The notes under the pieces: model-generated
Databases searched by the model: none
Told to the model about the DNA's origin: nothing
The model's input: the letters and a program-made list of their open reading frames with translations, nothing else
Part shown: positions 19,123 through 28,919 of the stretch, piece after piece
Numbering within the stretch: position 1 is the stretch's first letter
Layout of the letters: each line of letters opens with the position of its first letter
Assembly (NCBI RefSeq): GCF_014174405.1
Contig: NZ_JACEGA010000001.1
Coordinates: 2,892,501-2,956,500, forward strand
Direction of reading: 5' to 3'
Source: Variimorphobacter saccharofermentans
Lineage (GTDB): Bacteria > Bacillota > Clostridia > Lachnospirales > Lachnospiraceae
DNA length: 64,000 nucleotides
Made by a program: the position numbers and the translations under genes

Positions 19123-21609
19123 CTATTCATATCTCATGCTTTCCATGATACTGATTTTCCTGCTTTTCGTAAGCGGCAGAATCGATACCATAAGCATAGT
19201 GATAAAGCCGGTGATACTAAGGACAGCCATAACCGTATATGCCGGCTGGGTAGCTACTTTCCCCCACATGACACCTACAATTTGCGGTATTGTTGCAGTC
19301 ATGATTAAAGAAGCTGTCAGTCCGATCAAGCTACCTGATAGCCCTATGGTAATTGATTCCGATATCAGCATTTTACTAATTCCCTTATTACTCATGCCGA
19401 TACAACGATATAAAGCGAAACTTCGTTTTCTCTCCAGGAATCCTGACATGATATTATTGAACATACCAAGCATACCAACTCCTACAGCAAAGTAAGTATA
19501 GATACTGATGGCATTAAACATAGTGTCTACTTTATCTGCATTTGCTCGTTCCTGTTCCTGTTTCGTATTGATTGACAGGATATCCTTCGTAAATTCACGC
19601 TTTAGATTTAATTTCAACGTATCTGGATCAACATTTCCATCGACTTTAAAGGTATCATAGTAAGCGGCACCAATAAAGCTCTTAAAGTTGTCTCCAGAGA
19701 TGTAAGCCACATGTCCAATACCCAGATTTGTATCAACAAATCCAGTTATTTTATAGTTCTCAACCTTCTCTCCGTATCGTATCTTCAGTGTATCACCCAA
19801 TTGTACACCTAGTTTCATCTTTAGAATATTTGTGATTATAATATGTTTCCCCTGATTCAGTTCTAACAAAGCAGGCTTTATTTCATCCAGCCCTCCAACT
19901 ACATTCATTTCAAAGAACGAATCGTCTTCAATACCATACAACATATTGAGGAACAGCTCATCCTCACCCAGCTTGCAATTGTAATTCTCATAATAGCCAA
20001 CTGCCTCCGTTACACCATCCACTTCCTTTACTCTCTTCAAGCTTTCTTCATCTGCTTCTCTCAGAATAAAACTTACATCATAGAGATGTTGGTGATCCCA
20101 TGTATAATGAAGATCATAGGACATCGTATGAAAAATGGACGCCATATAGACAACAATTGCAATCATAGCTGAAAATAGCTTTAAGTTGCCAAGTAAGGCT
20201 TTGTCTTCAGAAACATTACGAATGCCAAGATAAATCTCCTGGGGAAGCCCAAGCTTATTGAAGGCCTCTGCCAGCATCCCGATGAAACCTGGAATAATCA
20301 ATACCAGACCGGCTAAAACTCCCGTTGCCAGAATACAACCAACCACCATTCCAAATATTGAGGTAGGAAGATAAGGTGGCAGGACAAGCGCGGTGAGTAT
20401 GAATACGAAACCGACCATCCATAGCTTCGATTTCTTCGTAAGCTTTTGATTTCTTTGGTAAAGAATGATCTCCTTGATCTGTAACTTTGCAACTTTATTT
20501 ATAGAAAGGATGGCACATGCGCCTGTAATCAATATAGCAGCCAAAGTAGTTGTAATAATTTCCTTCATTCCAAACTGTAACGGTGCACTATTGGCAAAGC
20601 TGCCATCATCCTGAAAGAATAAGTCCTTAATTAAAACAAGTACACCGATGCCGAATACACATCCTATCAATCCCCCAATGGCACCGATTCCCGCGCTTTC
20701 CAATATGAGAATTCTCTTTACCCTTTTCCTTGTAACACCGAGGCTTCTTAATATACCAAGGGAAGAGATCCGTTCCGATGTAATCATCCCAAATCCGGTT
20801 GAAATAATGAACATAGTCATAAAAATGACTGCCAGAGAGGATGCTCGAAAAGGTAATAAATAATTAGAGATCTCTGCATCAATGAGCTTCGAATCTACTG
20901 TGTATTCTACCTGATAGTCGGAAAAGGTTCTGCTGAGCCTTTCGTACAACTCCTCTCGCTTTGATGGTTCTTTCACCTTCAGGTAAACGATATTAGATCC
21001 CTCACCATATATAGCTTCCAAGGTTTCCTTTGGCATAAACAGCCTGCCTCCGTCTGCTAACTCTCTTGAGTAAATCCCCTCCTGATTTGCGATCCCTGCA
21101 ATTGTAAAGCTATGCTTATTTCCGTTCATCTCCAAGATTATGGTATCTCCTACTGAAAAGCTATACCGTTTGGCATAAATATCTCCTATTATCACCTTAA
21201 AGCCGTTCCATTCCTCATAACTTCCCTGTTGTAGACCAAATGGATTATGCTCCTGAAACTCCTTCATATTAACACCATATATTTGAAAATAGTACATGTC
21301 CTCTACGTTCGGAGCATATAAAGCCTGCTGTGACTGAATGGGACATACATATTCCAGTTCCTTACGATATTCACGCAGAAGATCAATATCCACCCATTCT
21401 ACCGCTCCTGCTTCCTTCTTTACCTCGATAAGAAAATCGGAATTACCGGCATTTCTGGTATTCGCTTCATGAAACATATATTCTATGGTACCTTTAAATC
21501 CTTCATTTGCAAAAATCAAAGCAGCAGAAACTGCAATTGAGAAAAGCACCAAGAAGGTTCTTGCCTTTTTTTCCAATAGACTTTTCCATAAATATTTAAA
21601 TAGTATCAT
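19123..21609 (-). CDS. MacB/FtsX-type ABC transporter permease
   Basis: 828 residues from the ATG at 21609 (GAGGG upstream; a start 4 codons earlier is also possible). It has one N-terminal helix, a large extracellular domain (about 45-250), a three-to-four-helix FtsX domain (about 255-385), two more helices, a second extracellular domain (about 510-680), and a final FtsX domain. This double-FtsX layout is usual for Firmicute antimicrobial-peptide or lipid exporters. The ATPase gene lies 33 nt upstream, so the two form one complex. Last gene of the LytTR-DUF3021-ABC operon. Confidence 0.9.
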   Translation of the reverse strand: MILFKYLWKSLLEKKARTFLVLFSIAVSAALIFANEGFKGTIEYMFHEANTRNAGNSDFLIEVKKEAGAVEWVDIDLLREYRKELEYVCPIQSQQALYAPNVEDMYYFQIYGVNMKEFQEHNPFGLQQGSYEEWNGFKVIIGDIYAKRYSFSVGDTIILEMNGNKHSFTIAGIANQEGIYSRELADGGRLFMPKETLEAIYGEGSNIVYLKVKEPSKREELYERLSRTFSDYQVEYTVDSKLIDAEISNYLLPFRASSLAVIFMTMFIISTGFGMITSERISSLGILRSLGVTRKRVKRILILESAGIGAIGGLIGCVFGIGVLVLIKDLFFQDDGSFANSAPLQFGMKEIITTTLAAILITGACAILSINKVAKLQIKEIILYQRNQKLTKKSKLWMVGFVFILTALVLPPYLPTSIFGMVVGCILATGVLAGLVLIIPGFIGMLAEAFNKLGLPQEIYLGIRNVSEDKALLGNLKLFSAMIAIVVYMASIFHTMSYDLHYTWDHQHLYDVSFILREADEESLKRVKEVDGVTEAVGYYENYNCKLGEDELFLNMLYGIEDDSFFEMNVVGGLDEIKPALLELNQGKHIIITNILKMKLGVQLGDTLKIRYGEKVENYKITGFVDTNLGIGHVAYISGDNFKSFIGAAYYDTFKVDGNVDPDTLKLNLKREFTKDILSINTKQEQERANADKVDTMFNAISIYTYFAVGVGMLGMFNNIMSGFLERKRSFALYRCIGMSNKGISKMLISESITIGLSGSLIGLTASLIMTATIPQIVGVMWGKVATQPAYTVMAVLSITGFITMLMVSILPLTKSRKISIMESMRYE

Positions 21610-21642
21610 AATTTCCCTCATTCCTCAGAATAGTTTACAGCC

Positions 21643-22320
21643 CTAATCAATAATCATTCCATCCTTTAGACGAATCACTCTTGTTCCATACCGGGTAGAT
21701 TCCTCCGAATGAGTCACCATTACAATCGTCGTTTTTTTCTCTTGATTGATCTTTCGTAACAGCTCCAAAATCCCTATTCCGGTAACACTATCAAGATTAC
21801 CAATGGGTTCATCGGCAAACAGTATCTCTGGATCAGTAATGATTGCTCTCGCAATGGCTACTCTCTGCTGCTGACCACCGGATAACTCCTTAGGAGTATG
21901 GTTTCTATGAGCGGATAAGCCTACGATGTCGAGAATATCATTTAGTTTTGCTTCTAGGTCTTTCTTTTTCTTCCCCTCTAAAAGTAACGGGATAAGAATG
22001 TTTTCTTCCACTGTAAGATTCGGTATCAGATTATAGGATTGAAAGACAAAACCAATTTCCTGCCTTCTCATTTTGCTTTGTTGATCATCATTTAGGTCAG
22101 CAATATTTTTCGTATTTATCTCTATAGATCCCTTTGTTGCATTCTCCAAGCCACCCAATAAGTATAGCAGGGTACTCTTACCAGAACCCGAGGGTCCCAT
22201 AATCGAAACAAACTCCCCTTTTTGAATGTTCAGATCGATATTCTTCAACACCGGAATCTCCTGATTATTCAAAATAAAGCTTTTACTAACACTCTTCGTC
22301 CTTATTATCACCTGGTTCAA
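21643..22320 (-). CDS. MacB/LolD-type ABC transporter, ATP-binding subunit
   Basis: 225-residue ATPase, complete: Walker A GPSGSGKST (near 41), Q-loop, signature [15 protein letters not shown] (near 140), Walker B ILFADEPIGNLD and VTHSEE switch. It should drive the double-FtsX permease downstream by the mechanotransmission seen in MacB-like systems. The start is TTG at 22320, with GAGGG 8 nt upstream. It overlaps the DUF3021 gene by 35 bp, which indicates translational coupling. Confidence 0.93.
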   Translation of the reverse strand: MNQVIIRTKSVSKSFILNNQEIPVLKNIDLNIQKGEFVSIMGPSGSGKSTLLYLLGGLENATKGSIEINTKNIADLNDDQQSKMRRQEIGFVFQSYNLIPNLTVEENILIPLLLEGKKKKDLEAKLNDILDIVGLSAHRNHTPKELSGGQQQRVAIARAIITDPEILFADEPIGNLDSVTGIGILELLRKINQEKKTTIVMVTHSEESTRYGTRVIRLKDGMIID

Positions 22321-22723
22321 ATCGCTTCCCTCTTTCCATTCTCTGTTTTATTTTCTCATTGATATAATCTACGTCCCGTTTTGCTCTGCTTAAATCTAAG
22401 AAATATCCAATAATATATACTGGTGTAATATATAAGAAGATCTGCCACAGATAATATAGCTTAAACCATCCCAAGGCCAGTCCTGCCATACTGACAATGA
22501 TACAAACCATAACATATTCTATGATAACCTCTAGTAGATAGTAATTACTCTTAAACTTACTAAGTAACAACTGGGCCAGGCTAATCAGTCCGGACACAAA
22601 GACCAGCTGCCATAAAAACAGAGTATCCCCCCATTTACCTTGTAAGATTGCCTGTACAGTATATACAACAAGTACAATCAGCGTGAAAAGGAGCATGCTT
22701 TTCTTAATGAATGTCTTAATCAT
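22286..22723 (-). CDS. DUF3021 family membrane protein
   Basis: 145 residues with four membrane helices (about 9-26, 38-53, 62-84 and 90-108) and a charged cytoplasmic tail. The size and its position directly after a LytTR regulator are typical of DUF3021 proteins, which are thought to modulate the adjacent regulator. Its start overlaps the regulator stop by 4 bp (ATGA type), and its end overlaps the ATPase gene. Confidence 0.82.
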   Translation of the reverse strand: MIKTFIKKSMLLFTLIVLVVYTVQAILQGKWGDTLFLWQLVFVSGLISLAQLLLSKFKSNYYLLEVIIEYVMVCIIVSMAGLALGWFKLYYLWQIFLYITPVYIIGYFLDLSRAKRDVDYINEKIKQRMERGKRFEPGDNKDEEC

Positions 22724-23169
22724 TGTTGTTCTACCTCCTTACTTAATGCTTCCTTAATAATCGGAAGATAGGTTCTTGATATGGTTATTTTCTCACCATT
22801 AATCAATGTTGCCTCCATCCTACTGTTATAAAGGCTTTTTATGTATTCCAATACATCCAGATTCAGTATGCAGGATTTACTAACCTGTACAAAATCATAT
22901 TCCTTCAATTCCTCCACAAAATGATATAGCTTCTTCTCTGAGCGAAAGACTTGATCCCTGGTATAGATAAAGGTCTTCTTATCCACACTTTCAATATAAT
23001 AAATGTCATAAATGCTTATCTTGTACTGCCTTCCGTTATCAGAACCGACCACCGTATGATTACAAGATTCTATTTTCTGGACCAATCTTTTCACATCGGA
23101 ATTCATCTCATGATATCTGACAATGACTTCGATTTCCTTTTCCTTTCTCTGCTCTAAGAAAAGTTTCAT
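22720..23169 (-). CDS. LytTR-domain transcriptional regulator
   Basis: 149 residues: a short N-terminal segment without a receiver domain and a LytTR DNA-binding domain (about residues 45-145) with IYDIYYIESVDKKTFIYT and the characteristic FVQVSKSCILNLDVLEYI. Proteins of this build act with a DUF3021 partner and usually control their own operon. GGAGG precedes the ATG. It is the first gene of the operon with the MacB-like ABC system, so it probably regulates that transporter, possibly in response to peptides or membrane stress. Confidence 0.9.
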   Translation of the reverse strand: MKLFLEQRKEKEIEVIVRYHEMNSDVKRLVQKIESCNHTVVGSDNGRQYKISIYDIYYIESVDKKTFIYTRDQVFRSEKKLYHFVEELKEYDFVQVSKSCILNLDVLEYIKSLYNSRMEATLINGEKITISRTYLPIIKEALSKEVEQQ

Positions 23170-23317
23170 ATTTCGTTCCTCCTTATGTACCTTAAAATAT
23201 CATCCGGTTTATGATAAATCAATCCTTACACTACCAGCTTACAATTTCGAATAACTGACTTACATATTAATGTGTAAATTCTACCATTATCTAACTCTAT
23301 CTTACAATGAAAAAATA

Positions 23318-23351
23318 AAACTCCTTCTTTCCATAAAGGAATAAGGAGTTT
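23318..23351 (-). terminator. Terminator after tyrS
   Basis: AAACTCCTT at 23318-23326 pairs with AAGGAGTTT at 23343-23351. On the minus strand the stem is followed by TTATTTTTTC. It lies 22 nt after the tyrS stop. Confidence 0.85.
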
Positions 23352-23372
23352 ATTCTATATCAAAATTCTGCA

Positions 23373-24593
23373 TTATATATTCCGTATAACCCTAACGAAC
23401 TTTTTCTTTCCTACTTTTAGTACGATTTCCTTTTCCATCAGCTCCATATTAAGGTCGGTTACTTTCATTTGATTTGACTGTACCCCACCCTGTTGTACTA
23501 GACGGCGGAATTCGCTTCCGGAAGGAACTATACCATGTTCGACCAGTAACGGAATAAGCTCCATCAATGTCCTACCTCGATCACCGGCATCGATTAGCGG
23601 CATCTCCTGCGGCAATTCACCCTTCTGAAATACCATATGGAAGTATTCCTCTGCTTTTTGAACCTCCTCCGCACTATGGTAGAGGCCTGTAATAATCTTA
23701 GCCAGTTCCAGCTTGCAATCTCTCGGATTTTTCCCGTTCTCAAGCTCCATTCTGATCTCCGCTATACGGTCGGGATGCTCATCTGTTACCAGTTCATAGT
23801 AACGAAGTATTAGGTGATCCGGTATTTCCATGACTTTCTTAAACATCACCTCTGCCGGCTCAAAGATACCGATGTAGTTACCTAAACTTTTACTCATCTT
23901 CTCAACGCCATCGAGGCCTTCCAGAATCGGCATAAACATAGCAATTTGACGTTTCTTTCCCATACTGCTTTGCAGCGTTCTTCCCATAAGGATATTGAAG
24001 GTCTGATCCGTTCCGCCAAGCTCAAGATCTGCATTGATTTCTACGGAATCATAAGCCTGCATTAAGGGATAAAAGAATTCATGGAGCCCAATGGGTTCAC
24101 TACGTCTGAAGCGGCTCTGAAAATCATCCCGTTCCAATAATCTTGCAACCGTTGTGCTGGCTGCTAATCTCAGTACCTCCTCAAATTGTAATTTAGAAAG
24201 CCACTCACTGTTAAACCTTACCGTTGTTTTGCTTTTATCAATAACCTTAAAAATCTGATTCGTGTATGTCATGGCATTTTTACGCACCTGCTCCTCGGAT
24301 AATGGTTTCCGTGTTTTCGATTTTCCGGTCGGATCTCCGATTTTCGCTGTAAAGTCTCCGATGATGATTACTGCATGATGCCCCATCTCTTGCATCTGTC
24401 TGATTTTTCGAAGTACTACCGTATGTCCTAAATGAATATCCGGAGCAGTAGGGTCCAGACCTAGCTTAATTATCAGTGGCCTCCCTTCATTCTCAACCTC
24501 GCTAAGCTTTTCTCTCAGCTCCTCCACAGAGATAAGCTCAGCTGCTCCTTTTGAGATGATTTTAATTTGTTCCTCAATACTGATTCGTTTCAT
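23373..24593 (-). CDS. tyrS: Tyrosyl-tRNA synthetase (TyrZ-like)
   Basis: 406 residues. Charges tRNA-Tyr. The HIGH motif reads HLGHT (near residue 54) within LGLDPTAPDIHLGHTVVL, and the KMSKS motif is intact (near residue 233). A C-terminal S4 domain (about 340-406, RRLVQQGGVQ) binds the tRNA. The sequence resembles the TyrZ rather than the canonical Bacillus TyrS branch. A tyrosine T-box leader lies upstream. Start ATG with GGAAGAG upstream. Confidence 0.95.
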   Translation of the reverse strand: MKRISIEEQIKIISKGAAELISVEELREKLSEVENEGRPLIIKLGLDPTAPDIHLGHTVVLRKIRQMQEMGHHAVIIIGDFTAKIGDPTGKSKTRKPLSEEQVRKNAMTYTNQIFKVIDKSKTTVRFNSEWLSKLQFEEVLRLAASTTVARLLERDDFQSRFRRSEPIGLHEFFYPLMQAYDSVEINADLELGGTDQTFNILMGRTLQSSMGKKRQIAMFMPILEGLDGVEKMSKSLGNYIGIFEPAEVMFKKVMEIPDHLILRYYELVTDEHPDRIAEIRMELENGKNPRDCKLELAKIITGLYHSAEEVQKAEEYFHMVFQKGELPQEMPLIDAGDRGRTLMELIPLLVEHGIVPSGSEFRRLVQQGGVQSNQMKVTDLNMELMEKEIVLKVGKKKFVRVIRNI

Positions 24594-24697
24594 GATAACT
24601 CTTCCTTTCTTTCTTCATTATTGATTAATCCAATTCATAATGAAACAAGCAAAATCCCTTTATTCAATAAAAACGTGACAATGACTGTAATATTGAA

Positions 24698-24980
24698 TAA
24701 AAAAACCCGCTCCTCTAATTACTTAGAGGGCGGGAAATCTCACGCGGTACCACCTCATATTTATCAACCATTCACATAGCTGACCTCTTTGAGTACGCCA
24801 AATTAGGTTATACTCTAGCACGGTAACGGGTGCAGGGAATCCGTCAACAGCCTACTTAGTGTTCACTGTTCGGTGTGAAGCTCAAAGATGTATTCGGAAC
24901 ACATTTTCCTGCACCTCTCATCGACCGGTAACTTTCTGTTGGAACGTAGTATTCTTACTCTTTCTTATCATCGCTTTATC
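24698..24980 (-). promoter_or_regulatory. Tyrosine T-box leader of tyrS
   Basis: On the minus strand the leader has an AGTA motif, an apical GATGAGAGGTGCAGG-type loop, and GAA-TAC-ATC, where TAC at 24890-24892 is the likely Tyr specifier codon. It ends with the T-box AGGTGGTACCGCG (24743-24755) and a terminator stem CCCGC...GCGGG (24706-24734) followed by T7-8. Uncharged tRNA-Tyr should stabilise the antiterminator and switch tyrS on. This accounts for most of the 24594-25166 gap. Confidence 0.95.
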
Positions 24981-25039
24981 TTATTTGTTTTGATTGAATT
25001 ACTGGAAGTATACTAATTTCATTCCATTCTGTCAACACC

Positions 25040-25105
25040 TTTATTTCATTTTCTGATTTTATACCTTTATTTCATTTTCTGATTTTATTTCATTTTCTGA
25101 TTTTA
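25040..25105. repeat. Three short direct repeats
   Basis: The unit ATTTCATTTTCTGATTTTAT occurs three times (about 25042, 25068 and 25086), partly abutting. It lies between the tyrS leader and the end of the ABC exporter gene. It probably arose by replication slippage; no function is evident. Confidence 0.8.
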
Positions 25106-25166
25106 TTTCTTTAATGGATAAGTAAACTGCATTAAAATTAGATTTTACAGTCCGTTATTTATGTAT

Positions 25167-26954
25167 TTATTCAAACTGAGCCTGATACAGTTTATAATAG
25201 AAGCCCTTCTTCTCCATCAGCTCTTTATGTGTTCCTTGTTCTACTACATTACCCTGATTCACCACCAGAATATTATCCGCTCCCTGAATGGTGGATAAGC
25301 GGTGAGCTATTACAAAACAAGTCTTATCTTCCATCAGCTTTCTCATAGCCTTTTGTATCTTTATCTCAGTTCTGGTGTCTACATTGGAGGTTGCCTCATC
25401 CAATATAAGCATCTTAGCATCCAACAGCATTGCTCTGGCTATGGTCAGAAGCTGCTTTTGACCTTTTGATATATTAATTCCATCCTCATTTACAACGGTA
25501 TCATATCCTTTTGGAAGTCTCTTAATATAGGAGTGCATACCAACCAGCTTTGCAGCGGATACCACTTCCTCCATCGTTGCATTTTCTTTTCCATAGGCTA
25601 TATTTTCAAAAATGGTTCCCTGAAACAGCCAGGTATCCTGAAGAACCATTGCATATGCTTTTCTAAGACTATTTCTAGTCAGGTTTCTGGTTTCCTTAGA
25701 GTCAATATAGATACTTCCCTGCCACACATCATAAAACCTCATAAGAAGATTTATCATTGTGGTCTTACCTGCACCGGTCGGTCCGACTATTGCTGTCAGG
25801 CTACCAGGCTTCGCATGGAGGAATAAGTTTTTAATAATCATTCTATCAGGAAGATATCCAAAGGATACATTCTCAATAGAGACGTCCCCTTTTACCTCTG
25901 AAAGTTCCACTGCATCCGGTTTATCTAGCGCCTCCGGTTTCTCGTCTACAAGCTTGAATACCCGCTCTGCTGCAGCAGCTGCCGACTGAAGCTCACTGAT
26001 AATATTGGCTGTTTCACTGATTGGTCCGGAGAATTTTCTGCTATATTGAACAAAAGAAGAGATATTGCCCAATGTCATATATTCTAACAGGTATAGGATA
26101 GCACCGAAAACAGTAACCAGCGACAGTGATAAATTATTGATGAAATTCACGGTTGGTCCAGTGATGCTTCCATAATATTCTGCATCATAGTATGCATTCA
26201 CTGCTTCTTCATTTAAATTGTCAAACCGATTAATTACAGAGGACTCTGCTGCATAGGCCTTTATCGTTTTTTGCCCTGATACCATTTCTTCAATATAACC
26301 ATTTAATTCACCAAGCTTGGCAGAGCGCTTACGAAACAACGGACGAACTTTCTTTGCCATGTAACGAGTGTAAAGGATCGAAAGTGGAATCGTTATGAGC
26401 ATAGCCAGAACAAGCACGGGTGATATTAAGAACATCATGACCAGGGACCCGGCTACTGTTATGACACTGGTAAATATTTGTACAACGTCCGTTGATAATG
26501 ATGTATTTACTGTATCAATATCGTATGATATACGGCTGATAATATCTCCGGCCTGATTTCGGTCAAAATAGTTTACCGGTAGATCAACTAATTTCGTAAA
26601 TACATCCTCTCTCATTTTATTAACGATCTTCTGACTGAGATAAAGCATTAGAACGGACAACAGATAGGACAGAACAGAAGATAATATGTAGAATGCAATC
26701 ATCCATCCCGCATAATAAAATACCGTTTTAAATACAACCAGTCCTTTCCCTGGCTCGATAGCATCGATGGCGTAGCCCGATAGCATGGGGCCTATTAAAG
26801 CAAATAAATTACTGGCTATTGTTAATAGAATTGCCAGTATAAGCATCCATTTATAATGACTGATATAGTACCAAAGACGCTTTATAACATATTTCGTATC
26901 CTTGGGTTTATCCGTTTTATCACTTATCCACGCTCTTCCCGCATTTGCTGGCAT
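25167..26954 (-). CDS. Heterodimeric ABC exporter, second half-transporter
   Basis: 595 residues: six membrane helices (about 45-320) and a nucleotide-binding domain (about 350-590). Walker A GPTGAGKTT is intact. The signature loop is degenerate (ISKGQ rather than LSGGQ). Walker B ends with a normal catalytic Glu (LILDEATS). The ATG at 26954 follows GGAGG. It pairs with the half-transporter encoded upstream, which has the opposite defects, as in TM287/288 or BmrCD-type exporters. Likely a multidrug or peptide exporter. Confidence 0.92.
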   Translation of the reverse strand: MPANAGRAWISDKTDKPKDTKYVIKRLWYYISHYKWMLILAILLTIASNLFALIGPMLSGYAIDAIEPGKGLVVFKTVFYYAGWMIAFYILSSVLSYLLSVLMLYLSQKIVNKMREDVFTKLVDLPVNYFDRNQAGDIISRISYDIDTVNTSLSTDVVQIFTSVITVAGSLVMMFLISPVLVLAMLITIPLSILYTRYMAKKVRPLFRKRSAKLGELNGYIEEMVSGQKTIKAYAAESSVINRFDNLNEEAVNAYYDAEYYGSITGPTVNFINNLSLSLVTVFGAILYLLEYMTLGNISSFVQYSRKFSGPISETANIISELQSAAAAAERVFKLVDEKPEALDKPDAVELSEVKGDVSIENVSFGYLPDRMIIKNLFLHAKPGSLTAIVGPTGAGKTTMINLLMRFYDVWQGSIYIDSKETRNLTRNSLRKAYAMVLQDTWLFQGTIFENIAYGKENATMEEVVSAAKLVGMHSYIKRLPKGYDTVVNEDGINISKGQKQLLTIARAMLLDAKMLILDEATSNVDTRTEIKIQKAMRKLMEDKTCFVIAHRLSTIQGADNILVVNQGNVVEQGTHKELMEKKGFYYKLYQAQFE

Positions 26955-27000
26955 AACAACCTCCATTAATCTGTATTCAGGCAAATACTATCATTACTAA

Positions 27001-28707
27001 TTAGGCCATTAACTGTGACTGATAAATCTCCTGGTATACCTCACAGTTCTGAAGCAATTCATCGTGCGTACCATACCCCACCATTTGACCTTCCTCGATA
27101 ACCAGGATATGGTCCAGTTTCATCACGGAGCTGATACGTTGCGCAATCACTATCATGGTAATATCATTATAATATTCCTTTACTGCTTTTCTCACTAGGG
27201 AATCTGTTTTATAGTCCAGTGCACTGGAGGAATCATCAAATATTAAGATCTCCGGTTTTCCTGCCATCGCTCTTGCTATGAGCAAACGCTGTTTCTGACC
27301 GCCACTAAGGTTACTACCTTTGATTGCTAATTTATAGTCCAGCTTCCCATCCAGTTCATCTACAAACGAAAAGGCCTGCGCATGCTTCGTTGCCTCCAAC
27401 ACACTCTCTTTTGATAAATCTCTTCCAATACTGATGTTTTCATAAACTGTATCCGCAAACAGAATATCATTTTGGAATACCACACCAAACTTTTTACGCA
27501 GCTCCTGTTTCTCAAAGCTCCGGATATCCCGTCCATCAATAGTAATACTTCCCTCATCCACATCATAAAAGCGCATTAAAAGATTAATTAAGGTCGTTTT
27601 ACCGGAGCCCGTTGATCCGATAATCCCCAGACTCTTTCCCTTCTCTATACTAAAGCTCATGGAAGTAATACATGGCTCCTTGGTATAAGAAAACTGAACC
27701 TGATGAAATTCAACATGCATGGGCGATTTCTCTTGTATAGGATTAGGATCTTCTTCAGGCATATCCTCTTGTGTAATAAGAACCTCTGATATTCGAGCTG
27801 CGGAGGCTGTAGCCTTGGAAAGGACGACAAAAATACGGGTAATGGCCATAACTGCGTGCTGCATAATTGCAAAATAGGATAGAAACGCAACGATTTTTCC
27901 CGGCTGGGAAAACCCATTATTCACACGGAAGGCCCCCACAATGATAACCATGGTTAATCCAAGATTTAAGAGCAAATTCATGACCGGATTCGTAAATGCC
28001 ATAGTGGTTCCGGCTTTCAGTTCATTTGTCACGACTTCAGAATTAATTTTCGAAAAACGCTCTTTTTCATATTGAGTCTTAGATAGTGCTTTGATAACCC
28101 GGACACCGGAAATGTTTTCACGGACTACACGAACCATCCGATCCACTGTTTCCTGTAGCTTTAGATAAAGGGGTATTCCCTTCTTAGAAACCAAATATAC
28201 AACTAACGCCAGAAACGGTAGCACTCCTACCAGCACTAAGGTAAGTACCGGCTCCAGAGTAGCAGTTATCACAATTCCGCCAATGAGTATAATCGGAGCA
28301 CGAACTCCAATTCTCTGCATCATTCCAATCATATTATGGATATTATAGGTATCAGAAGTCATACGAGATTCGATGGATGACACTGTAAAATAATCCATTT
28401 GAGAACCTGAAAGCTTCATAATCTTCTCAAATAAATCATGTCTCAGAGTTTTGATGGAATCCCGCGCCACTCTGGCGGCCATTCGATTTGCAATAATATT
28501 AAAGCTTCTTGCTCCGACAGACAGGCCCAGCATTACAATACCCCAATAAAGAATCAAGGATATCTGTTTATGAGGGATCACTTCGTCAATGATGTAAGCC
28601 AGCACCCAAGGCAAGCCTAAATCCATGAAGGTCCCTAATACCTTTATCACAAAACCGAAGCTCATACGAACAGCATAGGGTTTCAGATATGTAAACACTG
28701 TTTTCAA
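27001..28707 (-). CDS. Heterodimeric ABC exporter, first half-transporter
   Basis: 568 residues from TTG at 28707, chosen because GGAGG lies 7 nt upstream. Six membrane helices, then a nucleotide-binding domain. Walker A is GSTGSGKTT and the signature is a normal [14 protein letters not shown]. The residue after Walker B is Asp (IFDDSSS), so the catalytic Glu is missing. Together with the partner's degenerate signature this makes one dead and one live ATP site per dimer. First gene of a two-gene operon, downstream of a 190-nt hairpin. Confidence 0.92.
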   Translation of the reverse strand: MKTVFTYLKPYAVRMSFGFVIKVLGTFMDLGLPWVLAYIIDEVIPHKQISLILYWGIVMLGLSVGARSFNIIANRMAARVARDSIKTLRHDLFEKIMKLSGSQMDYFTVSSIESRMTSDTYNIHNMIGMMQRIGVRAPIILIGGIVITATLEPVLTLVLVGVLPFLALVVYLVSKKGIPLYLKLQETVDRMVRVVRENISGVRVIKALSKTQYEKERFSKINSEVVTNELKAGTTMAFTNPVMNLLLNLGLTMVIIVGAFRVNNGFSQPGKIVAFLSYFAIMQHAVMAITRIFVVLSKATASAARISEVLITQEDMPEEDPNPIQEKSPMHVEFHQVQFSYTKEPCITSMSFSIEKGKSLGIIGSTGSGKTTLINLLMRFYDVDEGSITIDGRDIRSFEKQELRKKFGVVFQNDILFADTVYENISIGRDLSKESVLEATKHAQAFSFVDELDGKLDYKLAIKGSNLSGGQKQRLLIARAMAGKPEILIFDDSSSALDYKTDSLVRKAVKEYYNDITMIVIAQRISSVMKLDHILVIEEGQMVGYGTHDELLQNCEVYQEIYQSQLMA

Positions 28708-28878
28708 TGTGAATCCTCCACTACTTGATATTAATACATTCAATATACCAATTCTAACACTCCCAAATGATATGTCAAGGCTACCGACATAAAAGCCAAA
28801 AATCTTCGGTCACCATTCACCCTACCACCCCTCATTAAAGAACCGCTATCTGCATATCCTCTTTCGAAAGGCATCACT

Positions 28879-28919
28879 TCGGTAATTAGGTTCTGTTCTT
28901 TAGAACATTATGTACCGAT
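28879..28919. repeat. Small hairpin resembling the core of the adjacent giant hairpin
   Basis: CGGTA pairs with TACCG, and GTTCT with AGAAC. The sequence matches the interior of the neighbouring hairpin (28988-29027) in frame: CGGTA-x-TTAGG-x-TCTGT-x-CTTTAG...GTACCG. It looks like a partial second copy of that core. Confidence 0.7.
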
